A DNA stretch of 64,000 nucleotides. Source: Lepidurus packardi (Eukaryota > Arthropoda > Branchiopoda > Notostraca > Triopsidae). The notes under the pieces are model-generated. The model was not told the origin of the DNA. It saw nothing but the letters and a program-made list of their open reading frames with translations, and did no database searches. The translations under genes were made by a program, and so were the position numbers. Every line of letters starts with the position of its first letter. Position 1 is the first letter of the stretch. The stretch covers positions 139,001 through 203,000 of the forward strand of contig JAKZAN010000039.1 in the NCBI GenBank assembly GCA_023053545.1, given 5' to 3'. Positions 9,081-22,299 of the stretch are shown here, one piece after another.

Positions 9081-10018
9081 AGAATTCAATCAATCTTAAA
9101 GAATTAATTAAGTCCGTAAGGAACTAATTCAGTCCGTAAGGAATTAATTCAGTCCGTAAGGAATTAATTAAGTCCGTAAGGAATTAATTAAGTCCGTAAG
9201 GAATTAATTAAGTCCATAAGGAATTAATTTAGTCTGTAAGGATTTAATTAAGTCCGTAATGAATTAATTCAGTCCGTAAGGAATAACTTCAGTACGTAAG
9301 GAAATAATTCAGTCCGTAATGGATTAATTCAGTACGTAAGGAATAAGTTCAGTACGTAAGGAATTAATTCAGTCCGTAATGGATTAATTCAGTCCGTAAT
9401 GAATTAATTCAGTCCGTATGAAATTAATTCAGTCCGTAAGGAATTCATTCAGTCCGTAAGGAATTCATTCAGTCCGTAAGGAATAAGTTCAGTCCGTAAG
9501 GAATTAATTCAGTCCGTAATGGATTAATTAAGTCCGTAATGAATTAATTCAGTCCGTATGAAATTCATTCAGTCCGTAAGGAATTCATTCAGTGTGAAAA
9601 GAATTCAATCAATCTTAAAGAATTAATTCAGTCCGTAAGGAACTAATTCAGTCCGTAAGGAATTAATTCAGTCCGTAAGGAATTAATTAAGTCCGTAAGG
9701 AATTAATTCAGTCCGTAAGGTATTAATTCAGTCCGTAAGGTATTAATTCAGTCCGTAAGGAATTAATTCAGTCCGTATGAAATTAATTCAGTCCGTAAGG
9801 AATTCATTCAGTCCGTAAGGAATTAATTCAGTAAGAAAGGAATTAATTCAGTCCGTAATGGATTAATTCAGTACGTAAGGAATTAATTCAGTCCGTAAGG
9901 AATTAATTCAGTCCGTAAGGAATTAATAAAATCCGTACGGAATTTATTCAGACAGTAAGGAATTAATTCAGTCCGTAAGGAATTAATTCAGTCCGTAAGG
10001 AATTAATTCAGTCAGTAA
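9081..10018. repeat. Satellite domain 2a: HOR family II
   Basis: After the GTGAGAAAAG block the variant set changes. It carries GGAATAACTTCAGTACG in place of GGAAAAACTTCAG, repeated TAATGGATTAATT monomers, GTGTGAAAAG near 9,590, CAGTAAGAAAGGAATTAATT near 9,833, and an AATAAAATCCGTACGG monomer near 9,925 with ATTCAGACAGTAAGG after it. About 0.9 kb from 8,941 recurs from 12,861, first at offset 3,920 and later at about 3,820-3,840 after deletions, so the block at 10.0-12.85 kb interrupts an older continuous stretch. Confidence 0.65.
9920..9945. repeat. CCGTACGG palindrome monomer (TCCGTACGGA), first of about 18
   Basis: A monomer reading AATTAATAAAATCCGTACGG creates a perfect 10-bp palindrome, TCCGTACGGA, with two CpGs, one substitution away from the normal junction TCCGTAAGGA. 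Further copies lie near 16,700, 17,960, 18,360, 19,560, 19,960, 52,530, 54,087, 55,106, 56,005, 56,484, 57,383, 59,278, 60,037, 61,295, 62,635 and 63,554. The copy near 51,771 is mutated to CCGTACAG. It is confined to families II and III. Confidence 0.85.
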
Positions 10019-12855
10019 GGAATTATTTTAATTAAGTCCATAAGGAATTAATTCAGTCTGTAAGGATTTAATTAAGTCCGTAATGAATTAATTCAGTCCG
10101 TAAGGATTTAATTCAGTCCGTAAGGAATTAATTCAGTCCGTAAGGAATTAATTCAGTCCGTAAGGATTTAATTCAGTCCGTAAGGTATTAATTCAGTCCG
10201 TAAGGAATTAATTCAGTCCGTAAGGAATTAATTCAGTCCGTAAGGAATTAATTCAGTCCGTAAGGAATTAATTCAGTCCGTAAGGAATTAATTCAGTCCG
10301 TAAGGAATTAATTCAGTCCGTAAGGAATAAGTTCAGTACGTAAGGAATTAATTCAGTCCGTAATCGATTAATTAAGTCCGTAATGAATTAATTCAGTCCG
10401 TATGAAATTAACTCAGTCCGTAAGGAATTAATTAAGGAAATAATTCAGTCCGTAAGGAATTAATTCAGTCCGTAAGGAATTATTTCAGTCCGTAATTAAT
10501 TAATTCATTCCTTACGGAATTAATTAAGTCCATAAGGAATTAATTCAGTCTGTAAGGATTTAATTAAGTCCGTAATGAATTAATTCAGTCCGTAAGGAAT
10601 TAATTCAGTCCGTAAGGAATTAATTCAGTCCGTAAGGAATTAATTCAGTCCGTAAGGATTTAATTCAATCCGTAAGGTATTAATTCAGTCCGTAAGGAAT
10701 TAATTCAGTCCGTAAGGAATTAATTCAGTCCGTAAGGAGTTAATTCAGTCCGTAAGGAATTAATTCTGTCCGTGAGGATGTAATTCAGTCCGTAAGGTAT
10801 TAATTCAGTCCGTAAGGAATTAATTCAGTCCGTAAGGAATTAATTCAGTCCGTAAGGAATTATTTCAGTCCGTAATTAATTAATTCATTCCTTACGGAAT
10901 TAATTAAGTCCATAAGGAATTAATTCAGTCTGTAAGGATTTAATTAAGTCCGTAATGAATTAATTCAGTCCGTAAGGAATTAATTCAGTCCGTAAGGAAT
11001 TAATTCAGTCCGTAAGGAATTAATTCAGTCCGTAAGGATTTAATTCAATCCGTAAGGTATTAATTCAGTCCGTAAGGAATTAATTCAGTCCGTAAGGAAT
11101 TAATTCAGTCCGTAAGGAGTTAATTCAGTCCGTAAGGAATTAATTCTGTCCGTGAGGATGTAATTCAGTCCGTAAGGAATTAATTCAGTCCGTAAGGAAT
11201 TAATTAAGTCCGTAAGGAATTAATTAAGTCCGTAAGGAATTAATTCAGTACGTAAGGAAATATTTCAGTCCGTAATTAATTAATTCATTCCTTACGGAAT
11301 TAATTTAGTCCATAAGGAATTAATTTAGTCTGTAAGGATTTAATTAAGTCCGTAATGAATTAATTCAGTCAGTAAGGAATTAATTCAGTCCGTAAGGAAT
11401 TAATTCAGTCCGTAAGGAATTAATTCAGTCCGTAAGGATTTAATTCAGTCCGGAAGGTATTAATTCAGTCCGTAAGGAATTAATTCAGTCCGTAAGGAAT
11501 TAATTCAGTATGTAAGGAATAAGTTCAGTACGTAAGGAATTAATTCAGTCCGTAAGGAATTAATTCAGTCCGTAAGGAATTAATTCAGTCCGTAAGGAAT
11601 TAATTCAGTCCGTAAGGATTTAATTCAATCCGTAAGGTATTAATTCAGTCCGTAAGGAATTAATTCAGTCCGTAAGGAATTAATTCAGTCCGTAAGGAGT
11701 TAATTCAGTCCGTAAGGAATTAATTCTGTCCGTGAGGATGTAATTCAGTCCGTAAGGAATTAATTCAGTCCGTAAGGAATTAATTAAGTCCGTAAGGAAT
11801 TAATTAAGTCCGTAAGGAATTAATTCAGTACGTAAGGAAATATTTCAGTCCGTAATTAATTAATTCATTCCTTACGGAATTAATTTAGTCCATAAGGAAT
11901 TAATTTAGTCTGTAAGGATTTAATTAAGTCCGTAATGAATTAATTCAGTCAGTAAGGAATTAATTCAGTCCGTAAGGAATTAATTCAGTCCGTAAGGAAT
12001 TAATTCAGTCCGTAAGGAATTAATTCAGTCCGTAAGGAATTAATTCAGTCCGTAAGGAATTAATTCAGTCCGTAAGGATTTAATTCAGTCCGGAAGGTAT
12101 TAATTCAGTCCGTAAGGAATTAATTCAGTCCGTAAGGAATTAATTCAGTATGTAAGGAATAAGTTCAGTACGTAAGGAATTAATTCAGTCCGTAAGGAAT
12201 TAATTCAGTCCGTAAGGAATTAATTCAGTCCGTAAGGAATTAATTCAGTCCGTAAGGATTTAATTCAATCCGTAAGGTATTAATTCAGTCCGTAAGGAAT
12301 TAATTCAGTCCGTAAGGAATTAATTCAGTCCGTAAGGAGTTAATTCAGTCCGTAAGGAATTAATTCTGTCCGTGAGGATGTAATTCAGTCCGTAAGGAAT
12401 TAATTCAGTCCGTAAGGAATTAATTAAGTCCGTAAGGAATTAATTAAGTCCGTAAGGAATTAATTCAGTACGTAAGGAAATATTTCAGTCCGTAATTAAT
12501 TAATTCATTCCTTACGGAATTAATTTAGTCCATAAGGAATTAATTTAGTCTGTAAGGATTTAATTAAGTCCGTAATGAATTAATTCAGTCAGTAAGGAAT
12601 TAATTCAGTCCGTAAGGAATTAATTCAGTCCGTAAGGAATTAATTCAGTCCGTAAGGATTTAATTCAGTCCGGAAGGTATTAATTCAGTCCGTAAGGAAT
12701 TAATTCAGTCCGTAAGGAATTAATTCAGTATGTAAGGAATAAGTTCAGTACGTAAGGAATTAATTCAGTCCGTAAGGAATTAATTCAGTCCGTAAGGAAT
12801 TAATTCAGTCCGTAAGGAATTAATTCAGTCCGTAAGGAATTATTTTAATTAAGTC
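9979..12855. repeat. Family I block embedded in family II (10.0-12.85 kb)
   Basis: This stretch holds the 25-mer at both ends (10,019 and 12,836), the 12-mer at 10,424, five dyads and several CTGTCCGTGAGG monomers, all family I signatures. Family II lies on both sides. Its first 1.3 kb duplicates 6,700-8,020. Flanking sequence at 8,941-9,180 resumes at 12,861-13,100, so the block looks like an insertion by unequal exchange or replication-based copying. It is entirely satellite. Confidence 0.7.
10980..12780. repeat. Three tandem copies of a 580/640-bp unit
   Basis: The dyads at 11269, 11849 and 12489, CTGTCCGTGAGG at 11145, 11725 and 12365, TCCGGAAGG near 11451, 12091 and 12671, and CAGTATGTAAGG near 11501, 12141 and 12721 define three copies. 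Offsets are 580 and 640 bp. The 60-bp difference is a gain of three canonical monomers near 12,000-12,060. CAGTATGTAAGGAATAAG also occurs at about 8,761, so the unit carries an older private variant. Confidence 0.85.
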
Positions 12856-13190
12856 CATAAGGAATTAATTCAGTCCGTAAGGAATTCATTCAGTCCGTAA
12901 GGAATTCATTCAGTCCGCAAGGAATTAATTCAGTCCGTATGAAATTAATTCAGTCCGTAAGGAATTCATTCAGTCCGTAAGGAATTCATTCAGTGAGAAA
13001 AGAATTCAATCAATCTTAAAGAATTAATTAAGTCCGTAAGGAACTAATTCAGTCCGTAAGGAATTAATTCAGTCCGTAAGGAATTAATTAAGTCCGTAAT
13101 GAATTAATTCAGTCCGTAAGGAATAACTTCAGTACGTAAGGAAATAATTCAGTCCGTAATGGATTAATTCAGTACGTAAGGAATTAATTC

Positions 13191-14132
13191 AGTCCGTAAT
13201 GGATTAATTCAGTCCGTAATGAATTAATTCAGTCCGTATGAAATTAATTCAGTCCGTAAGGAATTCATTCAGTCCGTAAGGAATTCATTCAGTCCGTAAG
13301 GAATAAGTTCAGTCCGTAAGGAATTAATTCAGTCCGTAATGGATTAATTAAGTCCGTAATGAATTAATTCAGTCCGTATGAAATTCATTCAGTCCGTAAG
13401 GAATTCATTAAGTGTGAAAAGAATTCAATCAATCTTAAAGAATTAATTCAGTCCGTAAGGAACTAATTCAGTCCGTAAGGAATTAATTCAGTCCGTAAGG
13501 AATTAATTAAGTCCGTAAGGAATTAATTCAGTCCGTAAGGTATTAATTCAGTCCGTAAGGTATTAATTCAGTCCGTAAGGAATTAATTCAGTCCGTATGA
13601 AATTAATTCAGTCCGTAAGGAATTCATTCAGTCCGTAAGGAATTAATTCAGTAAGAAAGGAATTAATTCAGTCCGTAATGGATTAATTCAGTACGTAAGG
13701 AATTAATTCAGTCCGTAAGGAATTAATTCAGTCCGTATGGAATTAATTCAGTCAGTAAGGAATTAATTCAGTCCGTAAGGAATTAATTCAGTCCGTAAGG
13801 AATTAATTCAGTTCGTAAGGAATTAATTCAGTCCCTAATTAATTAATTCAGTCCGTAAGGAATTATTTCAGTCCGTAATTAATTCATTCATTCCTTACGG
13901 AATTAATTAAGTCCATAAGGAATTAATTTAGTCTGTAAGGATTTAATTAAGTCCGTAATGAATTAATTCAGTCCGTAAGGAATAATTTCAGTACGTAAGG
14001 AATTAATTCAGTAAGAAAGGAATTAATTCAGTCCGTAATGGATTAATTCAGTACGTAAGGAATTAATTCAGTTCGTAAGGAATTAATTCAGTCCCTAAGG
14101 AATTAATTCAGTCCGTAAGGAATTATTTCAGT
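13191..14132. repeat. Tandem duplicate, offset 1,199 bp, copy A
   Basis: Copy B starts near 14,390. Matching private markers include AATTCATTAAGTGTGAAAAG (13,411 and 14,610), CAGTTCGTAAGG followed by CAGTCCCTAATT (13,801 and 15,000) and the dyad with spacer AATTCATTCATT (13,872 and 15,071). The odd length of 1,199 reflects the single-base phase break in the GA-rich block. Confidence 0.85.
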
Positions 14133-14389
14133 CCGTAAGGAATTAATTAAGTCCGTAAGGAATTAATTAAGTCCGTAAGGAATTAATTAAGTCCATAAGG
14201 AATTAATTTAGTCTGTAAGGATTTAATTAAGTCCGTAATGAATTAATTCAGTCCGTAAGGAATAACTTCAGTACGTAAGGAAATAATTCAGTCCGTAATG
14301 GATTAATTCAGTACGTAAGGAATTAATTCAGTCCGTAAGGAATTAATTCAATCCGTAAGGAATAAGTTCAGTACGTAAGGAATTAATTC

Positions 14390-15331
14390 AGTCCGTAATG
14401 GATTAATTCAGTCCGTAATGAATTAATTCAGTCCGTATGAAATTAATTCAGTCCGTAAGGAATTCATTCAGTCCGTAAGGAATTCATTCAGTCCGTAAGG
14501 AATAAGTTCAGTCCGTAAGGAATTAATTCAGTCCGTAATGGATTAATTAAGTCCGTAATGAATTAATTCAGTCCGTATGAAATTCATTCAGTCCGTAAGG
14601 AATTCATTAAGTGTGAAAAGAATTCAATCAATCTTAAAGAATTAATTCAGTCCGTAAGGAACTAATTCAGTCCGTAAGGAATTAATTCAGTCCGTAAGGA
14701 ATTAATTAAGTCCGTAAGGAATTAATTCAGTCCGTAAGGTATTAATTCAGTCCGTAAGGTATTAATTCAGTCCGTAAGGAATTAATTCAGTCCGTATGAA
14801 ATTAATTCAGTCCGTAAGGAATTCATTCAGTCCGTAAGGAATTAATTCAGTAAGAAAGGAATTAATTCAGTCCGTAATGGATTAATTCAGTACGTAAGGA
14901 ATTAATTCAGTCCGTAAGGAATTAATTCAGTCCGTATGGAATTAATTCAGTCAGTAAGGAATTAATTCAGTCCGTAAGGAATTAATTCAGTCCGTAAGGA
15001 ATTAATTCAGTTCGTAAGGAATTAATTCAGTCCCTAATTAATTAATTCAGTCCGTAAGGAATTATTTCAGTCCGTAATTAATTCATTCATTCCTTACGGA
15101 ATTAATTAAGTCCATAAGGAATTAATTTAGTCTGTAAGGATTTAATTAAGTCCGTAATGAATTAATTCAGTCCGTAAGGAATAATTTCAGTACGTAAGGA
15201 ATTAATTCAGTAAGAAAGGAATTAATTCAGTCCGTAATGGATTAATTCAGTACGTAAGGAATTAATTCAGTTCGTAAGGAATTAATTCAGTCCCTAAGGA
15301 ATTAATTCAGTCCGTAAGGAATTATTTCAGT
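14390..15331. repeat. Tandem duplicate, offset 1,199 bp, copy B
   Basis: This is a near-exact copy of 13,191-14,132. It diverges after GGAATTATTTCAG, where this copy has CAGTCAGTAAGG and copy A has CAGTCCGTAAGG followed by AATTAAG. An extra CAATCCGTAAGGAATAAG segment lies just upstream at about 14,341-14,380 and is absent from copy A. Confidence 0.85.
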
Positions 15332-17524
15332 CAGTAAGGAATTAATTCAGTCCGTAAGGAATTAATTCAGTCTGTAAGGATTTAATTAAGTCCGTAATGA
15401 ATTAATTCAGTCCGTAAGGAATTAATTCAGTCCTTAAGGAATTAATTCAGTCCGTAAGGAATTAATTCAGTCCGTAAGGAATAAGTTCAGTACGTAAGGA
15501 ATTAATTCAGTCCGTAATGGATTAATTAAGTCCGTAATGAATTAATTCAATCCGTATGAAATTAATTCAATCCGTAAGGAATTCATTCAGTCCGTAAGGA
15601 ATTAATTCAGTCCGTAAGGAATAAGTTCAGTACGTAAGGAATTAATTCAGTCCGTAATGGATTAATTAAGTCCGTAGAGAATTAATTCAGTACGTATGAA
15701 ATTAATTCAGTCCGTAAGGAATTCATTCAGTCCGTAAGGAATTCATTCAGTCCGCAAGGAATTAATTCAGTCCGTATAAAATTAATTCAGTCCGTAAGGA
15801 ATTCATTCAGTCCGTAAGGAATTCATTCAGTGAGAAAAGAATTCAATCAATCCTAAAGAATTAATTCAGTCCGTAAGGAACTAATTCAGTCCGTAAGGAA
15901 TTAATTCAGTCCGTAAGGAATTAATGAAGTCCGTAAGGAATTAATTAAGTCCGTAAGGAATTAATTCAGTCCGTAAGGAATTAATTAAGTCCATAAGGAA
16001 TTAATTTAGTCTGTAAGGATTTAATTAAGTCCGTAATGAATTAATTCAGTCCGTAAGGAATAACTTCAGTACGTAAGGAAATAATTCAGTCCGTAATGAA
16101 TTAATTCAGTCCGTATGAAATTAATTCAGTCCGTAAGGAATTCATTCAGTCCGTAAGGAATTCATTCAGTCCGTAAGGAATAAGTTCAGTCCGTAAGGAA
16201 TTAATTCAGTCCGTAATGAATTAATTCAGTCCGTATGAAATTCATTCAGTCCGTAAGGAATTCATTCAGTGTGAAAAGAATTCAATCAATCTTAAAGAAT
16301 TAATTCAGTCCGTAAGGAACTAATTCAGTCCGTAAGGAATTAATTCAGTCCGTAAGGAATTAATTAAGTCCGTAAGGAATTAATTCAGTCCGTAAGGAAT
16401 TAATTCAGTCCGTAAGGTATTAATTCAGTCCGTAAGGTATTAATTCAGTCCGTAAGGAATTAATTCAGTCCGTATGAAATTAATTCAGTCCGTAAGGAAT
16501 TCATTCAGTCCGTAAGGAATTAATTCAGTAAGAAAGGAATTAATTCAGTCCGTAATGGATTAATTCAGTACGTAAGGAATTAATTCAGTCCGTAAGGAAT
16601 TAATTCAGTCCGTAAGGAATAAGTTCAGTACGTAAGGAATTAATTCAGTCCGTAATGGATTAATTAAGTCCGTAATGAATTAATTCAGTCCGTAAGGAAT
16701 TAATAAAATCCGTACGGAATTTATTCAGACAGTAAGGAATTAATTCAGTCCGTAAGGAATTAATTCAGTCCGTAAGGAATTAATTCAGTCAGTAAGGAAT
16801 TAATTCAGTCTGTAAGGAATTAATTCAGTCTGTAAGGATTTAATTAAGTCCGAAATGAATTAATTCAGTCCGTAAGGAATTAATTCAGTCCTTAAGGAAT
16901 TAATTCAGTCCGTAAGGAATTAATTCAGTCCGTAAGGAATAAGTTCAGTACGTAAGGAATTAATTCAGTCCGTAATGGATTAATTAAGTCCGTAGAGAAT
17001 TAATTCAGTACGTATGAAATTAATTCAGTCCGTAAGGAATTCATTCAGTCCGTAAGGAATTCATTCAGTCCGCAAGTAATTAATTCAGTCCGTATGAAAT
17101 TAATTCAGTCCGTAAGGAATTCATTCAGTGAGAAAAGAATTCAATCAATCTTAAAGAATTAATTCAGTCCATAAGGAACTAATTCAGTCCGTAAGGAATT
17201 AATTCAGTCCGTAAGGAATTAATTAAGTCCGTAAGGAATTAATTAAGTCCGTAAGGAATTAATTCAGTCCGTAAGGAATTAATTAAGTCCATAAGGAATT
17301 AATTTAGTCTGTAAGGATTTAATTAAGTCCGTAATGAATTAATTCAGTCCGTAAGGAATAACTTCAGTACGTAAGGAAATAATTCAGTCCGTAATGGATT
17401 AATTCAGTACGTAAGGAATTAATTCAGTCCGTAAGGAATTAATTCAATCCGTAAGGAATAAGTTCAGTACGTAAGGAATTAATTCAGTCCGTAATGGATT
17501 AATTCAGTCCGTAATGAATTAATT

Positions 17525-18842
17525 CAGTCCGTAAGGAATTCATTCAGTGTGAAAAGAATTCAATCAATCTTAAAGAATTAATTCAGTCCGTAAGGAACTA
17601 ATTCAGTCCGTAAGGAATTAATTCAGTCCGTAAGGAATTAATTAAGTCCGTAAGGAATTAATTCAGTCCGTAAGGTATTAATTCAGTCCGTAAGGTATTA
17701 ATTCAGTCCGTAAGGAATTAATTCAGTCCGTATGAAATTAATTCAGTCCGTAAGGAATTCATTCAGTCCGTAAGGAATTAATTCAGTAAGAAAGGAATTA
17801 ATTCAGTCCGTAATGGATTAATTCAGTACGTAAGGAATTAGTTCAGTCCGTAAGGAATTAATTCAGTCCGTAAGGAATAAGTTCAGTACGTAAGGAATTA
17901 ATTCAGTCCGTAATGGATTAATTAAGTCCGTAATGAATTAATTCAGTCCGTAAGGAATTAATAAAATCCGTACGGAATTTATTCAGACAATAAGAAATTA
18001 ATTCAGTCCGTAAGGAATTAATTCAGTCCGTAAGGAATTAATTCAGTCAGTAAGGAATTAATTCAGTCCGTAAGGAATTAATTCAGTCCGTAAGGAATTA
18101 ATTCAGTTCGTAAGGAATTAATTCAGTCCCTAAGGAATTAATTCAGTCCGTAAGGAATTATTTCAGTCCGTAATTAATTCATTCATTCCTTACGGAATTA
18201 ATTAAGTCCATAAGGAATTAATTTAGTCTGTAAGGATTTAATTAAGTCCGTAATGAATTAATTCAGTCCGTAAGGAATAATTTCAGTACGTAAGGAAATA
18301 ATTCAGTCCGTAATGGATTAATTAAGTCCGTAATGAATTAATTTAAGTCCGTAAGGAATTAATAAAATCCGTACGGAATTAATTCAGACCGTAAGGAATT
18401 AATTCAGTCCATAAGGAATTAATTCAGTCCGTAAGGAATTAATTCAGTCAGTAAGGAATTAATTCAGTCCGTAAAGAATTAATTCAGTCCGTAAATAATT
18501 AATTCAGTTCGAAATGAATTAATTAAGTCCATAAGGAATTAATTCAGTCTGTAAGGATTTAATTAAGTCCGTAATGAATTAATTCAGTCCGTAAGGAATT
18601 AATTCAGTCCGTAAGGAATTAATTCAGTCCGTAAGGAATAAGTTCAGTACGTAAGGAATTAATTCAGTCCGTAATCGATTAATTAAGTCCGTAATGAATT
18701 AATTCAGTCCGTATGAAATTAATTCAGTCCGTAAGGAATTAATTCAGTCCGTAAGGAATTAATTCAGTCCGTAAGGAATTATTTCAGTCCGTAATTAATT
18801 AATTCATTCCTTACGGAATTAATTAAGTCCATAAGGAATTAA
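17525..18842. repeat. Tandem duplicate, offset about 1,600 bp, copy A
   Basis: Dyads at 18,167 and 18,788 match 19,767 and 20,388. The rare run CAGTCCGTAAATAATT then CAGTTCGAAATGAATT (18,481) matches 20,081, and a 21-bp monomer with ATTTAAG near 18,342 matches 19,942. The offset is 1,580 bp at the GTGTGAAAAG block and 1,600 bp beyond it, because copy B gained one GGAACTAATTCAG monomer. Confidence 0.85.
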
Positions 18843-19104
18843 TTCAGTCCGTAAGGAATTAATTCAATCCGTAAGGAATAAGTTCAGTACGTAAGGAATT
18901 AATTCAGTCCGTAATGGATTAATTCAGTCCGTAATGAATTAATTCAGTCCGTATGAAATTAATTCAGTCCGTAAGGAATTCATTCAGTCCGTAAGGAATT
19001 CATTCAGTCCGTAAGGAATAAGTTCAGTCCGTAAGGAATTAATTCAGTCCGTAATGGATTAATTAAGTCCGTAATGAATTAATTCAGTCCGTTTGAAATT
19101 CATT

Positions 19105-20442
19105 CAGTCCGTAAGGAATTCCTTCAGTGTGAAAAGAATTCAATCAATCTTAAAGAATTAATTCAGTCCGTAAGGAACTAATTCAGTCCGTAAGGAACTA
19201 ATTCAGTCCGTAAGGAATTAATTCAGTCCGTAAGGAATTAATTAAGTCCGTAAGGAATTAATTCAGTCCGTAAGGTATTAATTCAGTCCGTAAGGTATTA
19301 ATTCAGTCCGTAAGGAATTAATTCAGTCCGTATGAAATTAATTCAGTCCGTAAGGAATTCATTCAGTCCGTAAGGAATTAATTCAGTAAGAAAGGAATTA
19401 ATTCAGTCCGTAATGGATTAATTCAGTACGTAAGGAATTAATTCAGTCCGTAAGGAATTAATTCAGTCCGTAAGGAATAAGTTCAGTACGTAAGGAATTA
19501 ATTCAGTCCGTAATGGATTAATTAAGTCCGTAATGAATTAATTCAGTCCGTAAGGAATTAATAAAATCCGTACGGAATTTATTCAGACAGTAAGGAATTA
19601 ATTCAGTCCGTAAGGAATTAATTCAGTCCGTAAGGAATTAATTCAGTCAGTAAGGAATTAATTCAGTCCGTAAGGAATTAATTCAGTCCGTAAGGAATTA
19701 ATTCAGTTCGTAAGGAATTAATGCAGTCCCTAAGGAATTAATTCATTCCGTAAGGAATTATTTCAGTCCGTAATTAATTCATTCATTCCTTACGGAATTA
19801 ATTAAGTCCATAAGGAATTAATTTAGTCTGTAAGGATTTAATTAAGTCCGTAATGAATTAATTCAGTCCGTAAGGAATAATTTCAGTACGTAAGGAAATA
19901 ATTCAGTCCGTAATGGATTAATTAAGTCCGTAATGAATTAATTTAAGTCCGTAAGGAATTAATAAAATCCGTACGGAATTAATTCAGACCGTAAGGAATT
20001 AATTCAGTCCGTAAGGAATTAATTCAGTCCGTAAGGAATTAATTCAGTCAGTAAGGAATTAATTCAGTCCGTAAAGAATTAATTCAGTCCGTAAATAATT
20101 AATTCAGTTCGAAATGAATTAATTAAGTCCATAAGGAATTAATTCAGTCTGTAAGGATTTAATTAAGTCCGTAATGAATTAATTTAGTCCGTAAGGAATT
20201 AATTCAGTCCGTAAGGAATTAATTCAGTCCGTAAGGAATAAGTTCAGTACGTAAGGAATTAATTCAGTCCGTAATCGATTAATTAAGTCCGTAATGAATT
20301 AATTCAGTCCGTATGAAATTAATTCAGTCCGTAAGGAATTAATTCAGTCCGTAAGGAATTGATTCAGTCCGTAAGGAATTATTTCAGTCCGTAATTAATT
20401 AATTCATTCCTTACGGAATTAATTAAGTCCATAAGGAATTAA
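19105..20442. repeat. Tandem duplicate, offset about 1,600 bp, copy B
   Basis: This is the partner of 17,525-18,842. Private differences include AATTCCTTCAGTGTG near 19,117, a doubled GGAACTAATTCAG near 19,190 and AATTGATTCAG near 20,360. The two AATAAAATCCGTACGG monomers in each copy differ in their follow-on (CAGACAGTAAGG and CAGACCGTAAGG), and both states are preserved in order. Confidence 0.82.
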
Positions 20443-22299
20443 TTTAGTCTGTAAGGATTTAATTAAGTCCGTAATGAATTAATTCAGTCCGTAAGGAATA
20501 ACTTCAGTACGTAAGGAATTAATTCAGTCCGTAATCGATTAATTAAGTCCGTAATGAATTAATTCAGTCCGTATGAAATTAACTCAGTCCGTAAGGAATT
20601 AATTAAGGAATTAATTCAGTCCGTAAGGAATTAATTCAGTCCGTAATTAATTAATTCATTCCTTACGGAATTAATTAAGTCCATAAGGAATTAATTCAGT
20701 CTGTAAGGATTTAATTAAGTCCGTAATGAATTAATTCAGTCCGTAAGGAATTAATTCAGTCCGTAAGGAATTAATTCAGTCCGTAAGGAATTAATTCAGT
20801 CCGTAAGGATTTAATTCAATCCGTAAGGGATTAATTCAGTCCGTAAGGAATTAATTCAGTCCGTAAGGAATTAATTAAGTCCGTAAGGGTTTAATTCAGT
20901 CCGTAAGGTATTAATTCAGTCCGTAAGGAATTAATTCAGTCCGTAAGGAATTAATTAAGTCCGTAATGAATTAATTCAGTCCGTATGAAATTAATTCAGT
21001 CCGTAAGGAATTCATTCAGTCCGTAAGGAATTCATTCAGTGAGAAAAGAATTCAATCAATCTTAAAGAATTAATTCAGTCCGTAAGGAACTAATTCAGTC
21101 CGTAAGGAATTAATTCAGTCCGTAAGGAATTAATTAAGTCCGTAAGGAATTAATTAAGTCCGTAAGGAATTAATTCAGTCCGTAAGGAATTATTTCAGTC
21201 CGTAATTAATTAATTCATTCCTTACGGAATTAATTTAGTCCATAAGGAATTAATTTAGTCTGTAAGGATTTAATTAAGTCCGTAATGAATTAATTCAGTC
21301 CGTAAGGATTTAATTCAGTCCGTAAGGAATTAATTCAGTCCGTAAGGAATTAATTCAGTCCGTAAGGATTTAATTCAGTCCGTAAGGTATTAATTCAGTC
21401 CGTAAGGAATTAATTCAGTCCGTAAGGAATTAATTCAGTCCGTAAGGAATTAATTCAGTCCGTAAGGAATTAATTCAGTCCGTAAGGAATTAATTCAGTC
21501 CGTAAGGAATTAATTCAGTCCGTAAGGAATAAGTTCAGTACGTAAGGAATTAATTCAGTCCTTAATCGATTAATTAAGTCCGTAATGAATTAATTCAGTC
21601 CGTATGAAATTAACTCAGTCCGTAAGGAATTAATTAAGGAATTAATTCAGTCCGTAAGGAATTAATTCAGTCCGTAAGGAATTATTTCAGTCCGTAATTA
21701 ATTAATTCATTCCTTACGGAATTAATTAAGTCCATAAGGAATTAATTCAGTCTGTAAGGATTTAATTAAGTCCGTAATGAATTAATTCAGTCCGTAAGGA
21801 ATTAATTCAGTCCGTAAGGAATTAATTCAGTCCGTCAGGAATTAACTCAGTCCGTAAGGATTTAATTCAATCCGTAAGGTATTAATTCAGTCCGTAAGGA
21901 ATTAATTCAGTCCGTAAGGAATTAATTCAGTCCGTAAGGAGTTAATTCAGTCCGTAAGGAATTAATTCTGTCCGTGAGGATGTAATTCAGTCCGTAAGGA
22001 ATTAATTCAGTCCGTAAGGAATTAATTCAGTCCGTAATCGATTAATTAAGTCCGTAAGGAATTAATTCAGTACGTAAGGAAATATTTCAGTCCGTAATTA
22101 ATTAATTCATTCCTTACGGAATTAATTAAGTCCATAAGGAATTAATTTAGTCTGTAAGGATTTAATTAAGTCCGTAATGAATTAATTCAGTCCGTAAGGA
22201 AAAACTTCAGTACGTAAGGAAATAATTCAGTCCGTAAGGGATTAATTCAGTACGTAAGGAATTAATTCAGTCAGTAAGGAATTAATTCAGTCCGTAAGG

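Larger units (their letters stand above)
12856..20590. repeat. Satellite domain 2b: HOR family II mosaic
   Basis: Family II markers dominate: GGAATAACTTCAG, GTGTGAAAAG, CAGTAAGAAAGG, AATAAAATCCGTACGG (near 16,700, 17,960, 18,360, 19,560 and 19,960), CAGTTCGTAAGG and CAGTCCCTAAGG. There are no 25-mers and no 12-mers. Dyads are sparse, with none between 15,100 and 18,167. Tandem duplications of 1,199 bp and about 1,600 bp make up much of the length. Confidence 0.65.
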
